Assembly (NCBI GenBank): GCA_014706295.1
Contig: JACSVZ010000016.1
Coordinates: 6,987,168-7,051,167 of the forward strand
Source of the DNA: Lycocorax pyrrhopterus obiensis
Taxonomy: Eukaryota; Chordata; Aves; Passeriformes; Paradisaeidae
DNA: 64,000 bases
Reading direction: 5' to 3'
The notes under the pieces are model-generated. The model saw only the letters and a program-made list of their open reading frames with translations, was not told where the DNA came from and searched no databases. Shown piece by piece: positions 53,451-64,000 of this stretch; the stretch's first letter is position 1, and every line of letters starts with the position of its first letter. The position numbers and the translations under genes were made by a program.

Positions 53451-54221
53451 TTTTGAGAATCTAAATATGTAGCCCTTTTCCAGCAAGAAATTGAAGCACA
53501 TGGATAGTTCCTACTGACTTGAAGGAAAACGGAACTCAGGAGAATTCACGTGCTTAAATACTGTTAATCACCTTGAGGAAGAAAGTCTGTGGATGCCTCT
53601 GGAAACCAGTCTATTCCTTTTGCTGTCTGAGGATAGACATAAAACTTTGACAACAGGCTTTCATACTAAGAAACATTGGTGTAATAATCACGGTAACGCA
53701 CAAGGAATTTATTTTACAGTTTAGTAACTCCTTCAGAATATGTCACCTGCATGTCAATCATTACAATTTTGACTGCACTCTAACACTTCTCGGGGTTTCT
53801 GATACCACTGATCACGAACAGTTCTGAAAACTCATCATTGACTGGCATAGAATAAAGTAACTCTATTCTGGTAGGAATAAGACATTTGTCATCTTGCCTT
53901 CATCTAAAGAAAAATAGAGTAAACCTCTCATCATCATCATCTTTTGCTGCATCTGTCACTAAAAATTCCACTCCCATTTCTTAATCTTTTCTAGTCAAAT
54001 TGAAAACAGGGTCTTTGATCATTCAGGGAGAAAATGCACAGAGAAATTTCCAGACGTGCAGGACTCTCCTTTAATGCAACAGTGAAATTCTGCTACAGTA
54101 CAGAGAGAAAAACATTACACTATATTGATTGTAATAATATCTGGTTTGGCTAGAAGTAAAAATTATATAGATGACTATTTGTGTAGCTTGAAGAAAAACC
54201 AAGAGGAAATGAGGAATCCAG

Positions 54222-54252
<31 letters not shown>

Positions 54253-57200
54253 GGCAACAAATTCTGTGAGCTATCTCAGCCTACAAGATGTTCTGGCACA
54301 AATGAACATAAAATCTGGATTCTTTCAGAACCAATTTTTGAGTGACTTAAAACAAACATTTTTTAATTAATCCAAACAGTTACAAATGAGGGACAAAGAA
54401 AATGGCAATTCATAAATGATGAGGTCTGCAATGCTGACACCAAACATTTAAAAACTACTTAGTGCAGCAATCAATAATGGCACAGCTGCTGCAGGACCCA
54501 TTGAGAAAAGGCTACAGAACTCATCAAGTTTCAGTGAGTGCTTGATTACTTCTTATGTATTTGGACATCCTTGTTGATCTGAATTTAATAACACATGATA
54601 GCATCAGAAAAGTCCTTTATAAAATCATTGTAATTAGTTCACATTTTAAAATGTGTCCCCCAAGCCTCCAGAAGGTTTTTATGTTTCAGAGACAGAGAAA
54701 ACTTAAAGCAGTAATTTTATTAACTATTTGCCTGTCTGGCAAATCAGTCTGCACTTAGAGGTGTCAAACAGCAGACAAGAGCAGAAGGCATTTTGGTCCT
54801 GTTAGCAGCTGCCAGCTTTGGAGTTTATAATTGGTTACCATCTGGCATACATTTTTTTAAAAGCTACAGGTCAGTAATTTTACTTTGTGCATTTTAAAGA
54901 GATGACTGAGCATGCAAGAGAGGTGTAGACAGAAGGGGGTAAACAGAAAACAAAATAAATATATATACAGAGAAACTAATCAAAACAGAATGATAAAGAC
55001 TGTGAAAGATAAAATAAAAGCATGATGAATAACTGATCAAAACATTAGTCACTTGAGATTGGAACTATGGGGATTAATGTGAATAATCTTCAAGGAAAAA
55101 AAAAGTGAGCATATCATAAAATATTGCCATGTCTGGCAAAGATAATTGAATCTACATGGTGTAAATCTGAATAAGAATAAATTGAAAATAAAAAGAAATA
55201 CCCTAAACCAAAGAAATACAAAACAGCTGGAACAGAAGAAGAAATTGCAGAAAGAAACAGTGCAAGTGGAGGAAGTAATAATGATAAATGGCAAGGTAAA
55301 AGACAGAAAAGTCCCTGAGGAAACGGCTCAAGGGAGTAAGCTGTTCAGTTGTAAGGAAAGAAAAAAGTAATCCTGCAGAAGTTTAAAAGAAAGCTAAGAA
55401 GGTGAATAAGTTATTCTGTAGAGCATTTTCCATACCTCTTCTCCTTTGTTAATTTAGTCAGAGACGGAAAAAAGTGAATTGCATTACATCATGTTTGGAA
55501 TGTGATATGATTAGACAGTGTGAAAGCACAAGATGAAGCCATTAAAAACACATAAATCAAGGAAAAATATATATTGCTTTTGACAATCAGAGCCTTTGGA
55601 GCCAAACTCTGGGCACGTAATGATAGAGCAACCTTTTATGATCTTCAGCCATCTGATTCATCCCTTGCTGGGACAAGGTGTTCCCTTCTCCTAGGCAAGC
55701 TGTAAACTGCATTTCCAACAAAAGGCATCTGGTTGATAGCATAGGCCATTACATACAAACAGCTGTGATCACACTCTGAGGAGCTGGTGAAGATCAAAGC
55801 AAGACAAGCCCGTTGCAAGAAACTGAGCTTATTTGGCAAAGAGCTCCCCACACTTGGGTGCAATGCCAGCTGAAGTTACAGTCTTCAAATACAGATAACC
55901 AATAGGCATGCTGATTTTTTTTAAATTAGTTTTTTATAAGGTTACTTTCAAAGATCAAAATCTTTTTCCTTCAGTCCTTTCTTGAAATTTAGACTATAGT
56001 GTCAGCAGAAAATCATGTTAAGAATTGGGTAGCAGAAATAGCAAATTTTTCACGCTCTGACATCCTGAAGTAACACATTACCTGTTTCATTGCTGTCATT
56101 TGGCATCCAGCCCTTTCATTTCCTAATGTAATCATTCACAACAGTTTTGTTCTCTTTCAAATGTTTAACTGACATTTTTATCATCTTGACAGATTCAACA
56201 GTCTTTAAGCTCACTCTTAAGAGAAGAAACTTTAAGACAAAAGTAATTTTATAATTAGCAGAACTAAGTCTCGTATTAAATATACACCAAACACTAAATG
56301 GAGAATATGAGCTAAGGCCAGAACCTCATTACTGGGGAAAACAGAACAAACTACTACTGTTACTTAGCTAATTTAGACTTTTCTGCTTTCAAAATAAAAA
56401 CGCTTAAAAATATGAGGTAGAGATTGTATTGTTTGGTAACTGCGAGAAGAGATGTGTAACCTTTTGAAGCTGATTTGTAGGTCAGCTTCCACAGATAACT
56501 CCAAAGCTTAACATCCAAAAAAAGAAAAAAAAAAATCTTTGTTTAATTTACACCAGCTTAATAATTTTACCAAGTGATCCTTAGCTCTAGAATAATTAGA
56601 AATGTTGAATACTCATCCTCTGTGTAACTGCTTCAGACCTTGATATTTTACAGAACTCTATCAGATCTTGACCAATACAAAAGCTTATGTTTGAGCTTCA
56701 TGATACTTACTCCACCAGATAAGCCAATGCCATGATCATCAACACCAAACATTTCACAAAGAGAAGCACCTTATCTAATCTACATAAGCCCTGCTGATGT
56801 GCAATTACATTACAATCACTTGTCTATGTCTCTTATAATTTACTAAAATACAAAATTGACCTTGGTCTGAGAGGCATTAACACCTTAAGATGTGCCTTCT
56901 GTCGTAAATTATGTTAAGATAAATTAGCAGTAGAAACATCCAAGGGTTTTTTTTAATCCTATCACTATCGATGTCCAGTTGTGATTCTCTTTTCCTAAAA
57001 GAAGGAGTTAATAGAGGGCTCTCACTGAAGTGTTTCCAACAGGTAAGGTATGAGCACGTGGTGAGGTATGAATATATCTATAGGTTTTGTAGAATTTTTT
57101 ATGTTGAAAGGGTTTATATCCATAACATTCCCATTCAGTGAACATAAAACACATGAGAAGACATAATTTGGTAGTACCTAAATATGAATATGTATTAAAT

Positions 57201-60200
57201 GGTACAATATCAGTGCTTTATTAAACAAAGGCTAAGATAAATACATAGGTACTTCTGATGGTGGTTTTGGTAAGTCACATTTAACTGCTTTGAATAACAG
57301 AGAGAGTGAAGATGGTAGAAACAGCTCAAAGGACATTGTTTTCTTTTCCAAGTTTTGTTCTATGCTGTTCTATTTCATTTCATTTCATATTAACATTTTT
57401 GACAATGCTGCATCAAGTTTCCTCTTGGAATTGAGCTGATAGTGGTAGCTATGGTTAATGGTAACTTAGAGTTCCTGGAGGTCAAATCCAGGGCTGCTCT
57501 GACTTGAACACACAATTATTCCAGTGTTCCACGATATGGAGGAACAAACAAGGGAGTACTTAAGGAGGAAGTGCAGCAGACCTTTTAGCCCTTTCCTATT
57601 AGTGAATTTGTGTCTCACACAGGTACTGGATAGGCCAGGAGACTCATCTAAATTCCTGATATCTGACTGCTGGGGATTTTATTGTGTCTCTATTGACCAA
57701 TGAAATTCCTAGTTTCCATTTCTGAGAACACTTGAATGTCTAAGAGATTGCTGGACTTTTTATTTGAAAAAAAGAAATAATTTGATTTTTCAGAAATCTA
57801 GAAAATTCAAATGTGTGGAACTTTTGATGTTACATTTTTCCTGAGGTATGAAATAAATTTTCTTTTTTGTGCCTTTCAATTAATACTAATGAACATCACT
57901 TTCAAGCTGAGCAACACTCAGTGCTAATTATCTTGAGCACTGGAGGATCATGGAAGGATGATCCTTCATGGAGCTTTTGCAGTCTCAAGAATTTGCCTCT
58001 CGTTTTCCATCTGTGTAGTCAAGAAAATATTCCCATGGCAAAACAATATGAGGGAAACACCCACAAACTTGTAGCCTCTTCCTTGCCATTCAGCAGGCTC
58101 TTGCCGAAAAGAGCCAGCCCCACAGGAGCAGGTTGAAGAGGAAGAGCCTGTGTACAATCGACGTTTCATGGCCTTCCCAAAGCCCAGCTGTGCAAAAGGA
58201 GATCACATGGGTTTGGTGTTGGTACATGAATTATGGCAGACTCTCAGGATTAGCCATGCTGGGGATAAGCACTTTACAAATGTTGATGCCCTCCCACAGC
58301 ATGGAGGATATTGCACATTCCATAGCAAACACAGCCCTTTAGAAGAACAGATCAATGTACAAATGCAATGGCAATAAAAATGATAAACTCATTTCAGGCA
58401 GTCAGTCTGATGCACAACTAATGAAAAATAGTTCCAAACATAAAATCCAGTGGAGTTACACTGGCTTGGCCCTGCTATAATGGAGATGACCACACAGGCT
58501 GCTTTGTATTCAAGGTAGTCCTAAAGCACAAGCTAAACACAGATCTAACCCTGAGCTGATCACATCGAATCAGAGCTGCCCATCAGTGAAGGCACAGAGC
58601 GAAGCTGACAATAAAACATAAGTGAGGCTGAAAAGGTATGGGTGGACAAATCATGCAAATATGCAAATTTAAGGTCCAACAAGGATCTTTTGTAAGGCAA
58701 GTGAAAAGTCTTAAAATGCAAAAAGACTTGAACCAGAAGTCATTATAAAAAGTTTCAGAATAGCACAAACATACTTCAACTTTTGAAGCAAGTAATAACT
58801 CCAGCAGTGGCATTTTGTATGAATTGAAATATTTTCACCAATTTCTCTGGCACTTCAAATAGGAGAAAACTGCAGTATTCAAGTGCAAATGTAATAAAAC
58901 TATAAATATCAATATGTCTTAAAGTCACAGAGGCAGTCCCTCAGCAATTAAGAATAAGTTTTAAAGGGCTCTCAATTACATAAAGAAAGTTACTGCACAT
59001 TTTATTAGGAAGATGGCGGACATTTATCAAAGACAATATCACAAAGAATTTGCAAGAACTAGGAAAAGGGTCATAAATTGGAATGGCTACAATATTTAAA
59101 AAACAAAAATATTGCTCTTTAACTTAATTTGGTGAATTTAGGTTTGAAGTCTGGATTTTTGCTCATTAGATAACAATGAGTGTAAATGCTAAACAATGTT
59201 TGTTGTTACAGAGAAGAAAAGACATTACAGAGGAGGAAATAACACAGTTAATTGTGTCATCGAATGTAGATCTGCAAACTGTGCACAGTTCCTGAGACGG
59301 GCCCTGATCTTCGGGTCCTGTCCTAATGTTGCTCACTATTGTTGGTGTGATGCAGGCAGAACATGATATAAAATGGATGTGGGCCTGCAGCAGCACTTTG
59401 CAGTCCGGCAACAATTCTCTTAATCGTTATTACCAGCACTGATAAACTCTGATATCAAATGTATTCCCATCTCCACCTGTGCAGGGATGTAAAAGATGAC
59501 TTCACCACCTTTCCCATCTATCTTCTCCTCCCATTAAAAAGGGCAACACACAAAACATTAGGAACTGACCATTACAAATATTCTTACATCTCAAAGTGAT
59601 TAAAGAAGTTTCTCATTATATTAAGTCACTCATTGCTTTAAAATTGTCCGCTCACAGAATTCTGTAGCTGTCCTACCTGTGTAACTTAAAACACATAAGA
59701 AGAAATTGCACCTCTTTGAAAGACCATATTGTTCTGGAATAATTTTTCAATTATTGACATATACATATCTAAGTTAACTTTCTATGAACACAGCTTTGAC
59801 TAAATAAATTTTAATTCAAAAAAATAAGCAATCATTCAAACACTAAATGTGATACTAATTCTCATTAATTCAAATGTATCATTCTAGTCCGAATGTCCCA
59901 ATTCCTCTTATCATTGGGTAACATGTACTAACATATGAAAAATATCCTACAAAGGAAGAGCAGAAATAAGGCACCCAGTAAGGCTAAAAGCATACAGATG
60001 GACTGTGGCTCCTGTGGGCACTTTATCCCTCCTTCTATCTCTCTGTCCAGGACATGCATCATTTTAGAAAGAAGGTAATTAAATTTCCAAGTCTAGAATT
60101 CCAAAATTTAAAGGCCTAAAGAGGAAAAGACATTCCAAAGGGGAGAAAAAATTTCACCACAGAAGGTTGTGTCCAGCTGATGACTCAGCTCTTGAGTAAC

Positions 60201-60847
60201 TGATGATAACACATAGCATGAAAACACTACCTGCACATGGTACCACCTGACAGCTGGAACACGTCTAGGAAGAAAATATTCATAAATACTGACTCATTAT
60301 CTGGTTGAGATGATTATGTAAAGGAACCAATATAAAAGATAGTAATTGATTTCATCTTTTCCTCTTATAGATTAAAACCCTCAAAATTTAGCCTACTGTC
60401 ATGGTGAATTACATTAGACCTGTTAGAATCTTTCTGGAGGTTAACAGTCTTGGAATCTGTAATTAGCACAAACTGAAGCAGTCATGACTTTGGTTAAAAA
60501 TCATCACCTCAAAAACTGTTTCTTTCTAAATTTCTACAGGAGAACTTGCGTGACTGAAGCATGGCTTCAGACAGAAAGAGGAACGCCTAAATGAGAGTCA
60601 TTACTGGTGTGCAAAAACCAAATCCTTATTGGATGTCAGATGGAATTGCTGATCACTTCCACTTTTTTCAGGTACAGAGCTGGGAGGGGGAGGATGGCTA
60701 CATCCAAAACTAGGAGAGAGCTTTCTGAGGAAGGTGATGGGTAACTTTGCCCTGAGAGCCTTGGAACTGAGGATCAGCCTTCAGGAGGACTGACTCAGAG
60801 CTTCCTTTCCACACTGTCCCAAAGCAGCACCATCTCTGCCAGCTGGT
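53451..60847. other. AT-rich non-coding stretch, no gene seen
   Basis: About 7.4 kb without a recognised gene. Frames of 74-90 codons occur (55146-55370, 57867-58136) without motifs. The first is lysine-rich because the DNA is purine-rich. A short (ATTTC)3 run lies at 57,372-57,388. Confidence 0.55.
54223..54252 (+). repeat. C20 followed directly by A10
   Basis: Twenty C and then ten A without interruption. The minus strand offers a G20 tract able to form a quadruplex. Both tracts are slippage-prone, so their lengths are unreliable and probably polymorphic. Confidence 0.85.
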
Positions 60848-60867
60848 GCCCGGCTGCACCGCCGGGC
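60848..60867 (+). other. Isolated GC-only hairpin with clustered CpGs
   Basis: GCCCGGC (60848-60854) and GCCGGGC (60861-60867) form a perfect 7-bp stem around the loop TGCACC. Five CpGs fall within about 45 bases, in a window otherwise nearly free of them. The surrounding 60.78-60.9 kb is moderately GC-rich. No RNA gene or repeat family is recognised. Confidence 0.5.
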
Positions 60868-60899
60868 GCTGCCACTGCCACGGCTCCACTGGACCAGAA

Positions 60900-63800
60900 T
60901 TGGGCAGTCTGTCACAAAGTCTGACAGAACTTGTCTGAAAGGTTAACATAAGCATCCCATTTTTTAACTTCAGAAGAGGTTTTAAAGGTTGAAGAAAAGG
61001 TGACCAGACTTACCATTTTTTCCCTTTAAAATGGAGAATGATGGGACCTGGATGGCAGAGGTGCTGCATCGGTCATCGACAGGTGATGGATGGTGCCTAC
61101 TTATTAGAGCAGGTTTAAGGCTGGCTGTAGAGTTTATTGAATACCAGTCATGAAAATAAATTATTCAATGAACTGTAGAAAAATTCATCAATCATTTATA
61201 TGATTAATATTTTTGCAGATACTTTCCAGCTATACTGGATATGGTGTCATTCATCTGTAGGTCAGCAGTATGAATCCAAACCAGGCTGCCTGTGTCAGAA
61301 AATGGTTAATGCTTGACAACCCTGGGAAAATATTTAAGCACCATCCTGAATAAAATATAAAAGTGGTAAAAAACTTGAATACTGGGGAATTCTAACCAGT
61401 TCCCATGACTGCCTTTTGATATAGAAGAGAAATGTCTGTTTTACCCAAAATCACTGTCAATTAATTAAATCCTGATAACATAATATGTTTGAGGGGAAGC
61501 TAACCAAATATTTTTAGTAGATTTGTTTCAAAATGCTTTCAAGGTCTGAAGTATTTCCAAAATTCTTTCAGAAATTTGTACAAATACTTACATTTTTAAT
61601 TTTAAAATATTGGGCAAGGTTTATCATTTATAGGTATCTTACAGTTTACTATTTGAGTATTCACAATCAGTGGCAGTTGAAAAACACCACTTTTATACTA
61701 TAGGAAAAAAATTACTGCATTAAGATCTGGTTTACATTTGTATTAGAGTATTTACTGAAAATAGCCAGGAAAAAAAGTCCTGTCTATCAACCAGAGAGCT
61801 GAAAGCATTCCACAGTCCTGGCTGAAGCACGGGTACAAGTCTGAGTGCATGTAAGTCACACTGAAGTTCATGGAACTTTCACATTTAAGTGCTTTGCTGA
61901 AGTCAGAGAAAGAAATATCTACACAGTATTACCTTGTCATTCAAATTGTTTACTTAGGACTGGAAGCCCAAGATAACCAAATCATCTAAAGCTTCACTAA
62001 TTTTTATTTTAGACCCAAATCCTTGTTAATTTCTAAACTTTCATTCAAATGGTCTCCTAAACCTGCAGATTTCTTCAAATCTATATATTTATGTATACAT
62101 AAACAATACAGGTGTAACTACAAATGTTTGTATATGTGTATTTACATGAGGAGTCTCAGGTGCCTGCACAAACCTAGATGTTTTTACTGTGGCCAGTGAC
62201 ACATAAACTGAGAATTTCTGTAATTGTAACACCCATTAGTTTTCATTGAAAGACATTTAACATGCTGTGCACTGACTGTTCTCTTACTTTTTAAATCATG
62301 TGAAAAACACGGATTCTTTTCCTTCCTATATTCAAGGTGGATGGCCAAGTTTGTAGAGTATGCTTAGTAGGTGCAACATGTCCAGCCATATCAGCCTTTC
62401 TGTACACATGGTGCTCAGGCACATGCTGATTTCTCAAGCAGAAATTAGAGAACTCTGGGTTAGGGAACCCTCCTGTGAGGATAAAATTCTGTAGGGCCTT
62501 TGTTCTAGCACCAGAACTTCTCCATCCTCTAACTACTGGCTTGTAGAGTCCTGTTCATGGTTGTTCACTCTCAGGCAGTGATTCTTGGACTGCTTCATAC
62601 AAGGTGAAATAGGTGTGATGGCTGGGAATAGACTGTCTGTCTCCTTCACACATCCTTGGTTGGAGTTTTAAGCATCAAGCTGCTGATGATTATCTTAATT
62701 ACAAGTAGGTGGCAAGTTGAGAGGATCAATCTGTAGTCACAAGGGTTGGGCACTATCCACAGCAATGGACCTCACTGCAGACCAAATCCTCTCCTGCTTC
62801 ATTCAGCCCCACTGCAGGGTATTAATTACCTGGTTTGGGATGCCTACCCCTGCACCTAGAAACAGCTTAAGTGTCCACATGCACTTGGTATGCATTTTAT
62901 AGCAGAGCTTTATTTTAAAGCAAATATCAGGCAAAAAACCTGGGCTTTTTTTCCCTCCTCTTCTGCCTCCTTGTCTCTCAATGCCCACAGCAGACTGCTC
63001 ATGTGAAGCCTCAGAACTGCTGCTCACTTTATTCAGAACAGTCCCTGAATTGTGACTCACCATACCTTCAACAGTATTTTTTTTCAGCTGCTTACACTTC
63101 AGGCTGGTTCATAGCTACCTCTGTGCTCCCAACTAAATGCCACCAGCCTTCTCCAACAGCTGTGCAAGATCCACCTCCAGGTGTCAAATAAATCATAGGC
63201 AGTCTGTGAGTTCCCCAAACACTCAGAACCAAACGGTGCCCTTGTGACACCTCAAGGCTGAACATTTCCTAATAACCTTTCTCACGTTTGTGTGGGGCTT
63301 GGCTAGTTAGATACGAACACTGACATGCATGCAGGAGAATACCATTCTCAGGATAAGCCAAATCATTCACTCAGCATTCCCAGCAACTTCAGAACTGCAA
63401 GGAAAATCAGACTTAGGGTCCCATATGCAGAATGAAATAAAAAAATTGAACAAGTCCTTCTGTAAGGCACTTACATCACAGGGTGAGACAGAATTTTGTC
63501 ATAGACAACTGTAAAATGTTCATACCACAAATACCAAACCTAAAATTAGATTTCAACACTTACTTTTATATGAATAGGACCTTTTATTTAATTGTCTCTT
63601 CAGTTCATGAGAAACACCATGCAGGTTTAAAAGTGAGGACGAGATTGTGAGAATGTATTTATCATACAGACTTACGAGTCAGAATCCAGAATGTTCTGGT
63701 GCTGAGATCAGTGCTTACTCCAATAGGTAACAATGAGAAAAATCCTGGTTCTTTTCAAAAAGTTAACAGTTTTTACTACTGATTTTCGTGCAGCCAGGAT

Positions 63801-64000
63801 TCCACCTTTACCTCCTAGGACCAAGATTTTCCAGTTTTACCTCTAAAAGGGATCTCCGCCTTTGTAAAGACGAAAAGCCATGCTTTTATAAAAATTCACT
63901 CTTACTTCTTGGTCAGTGCCTTCTCCCAGAAAAAATCTCAAAGTATTAATGGTAACTTGCCTTGAAAACAATTAGTTTTCCCTCTCCCTTTCCATAACTT
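60900..64000. other. AT-rich non-coding sequence to the window end, nothing recognised
   Basis: No gene or repeat family is recognised. A TA-rich patch lies near 62,080-62,145. The longest frame is 86 codons on the minus strand (62803-63063), without motif. Confidence 0.55.

Noticed and set aside
55146..55370. Coiled-coil-like K/E/Q-rich 74-codon frame
   Set aside because: The residues follow from purine-rich DNA. There is no homology or gene structure.
1..64000. CRISPR arrays, operons, prophage or bacterial mobile elements
   Set aside because: There are no regularly spaced repeats and no dense coding. The CR1 and LTR content shows a bird nuclear genome.

Overview
This window reads as vertebrate, almost certainly avian, non-coding nuclear DNA. 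The sequence is AT-rich, CpG-poor and full of short A, T and AT runs. Stops are dense in all six frames. It carries three 3'-end fragments of CR1, the dominant LINE of bird genomes, and one 500-bp solo LTR of a bird endogenous retrovirus. The wording of the youngest CR1 copy and of the LTR recalls songbird copies I know from memory, so a passerine is a reasonable guess but is inference.

I recognise no protein-coding gene, exon, tRNA, rRNA, small RNA gene or CRISPR array. The longest open frames are about 135-138 codons, which is what chance gives in 64 kb of two-stranded sequence. None carries a protein motif I recognise. The window is therefore either an intergenic gene-poor stretch or part of a very long intron, and nothing in the sequence decides which.

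Layout. 1-6.4 kb: AT-rich unique sequence with one striking G-rich/C-rich inverted-repeat block (about 3.0-3.1 kb). 6.4-6.6 kb: old CR1, minus strand. 9.1-9.2 kb: short CR1 end, plus strand. 9.2-39.9 kb: long featureless stretch broken by GC-richer patches (17.9-18.5, 26.4-26.7, 28.8-29.1 kb), small A-rich and AT-rich simple repeats and a G15 tract. 39,987-40,486: solo LTR, minus strand, with TG...CA ends and near-identical 6-bp flanks. 41.65-42.13 kb: CpG-enriched patch. 49.1-49.44 kb: GC-rich hairpin followed by an A21 tract. 50.12-50.19 kb: a 32-bp minisatellite. 53.28-53.45 kb: young CR1, minus strand. 54.22-54.25 kb: a C20A10 tract. 60.85 kb: an isolated GC hairpin. The rest shows nothing I can name.

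I looked for an undescribed system and did not find one I can defend. The best leads are structural or regulatory: the G-quadruplex/inverted-repeat block near 3.05 kb, the CpG-enriched patch near 41.9 kb, the solo LTR as a possible promoter or polyadenylation donor, and the patch open on both strands near 28.9 kb.
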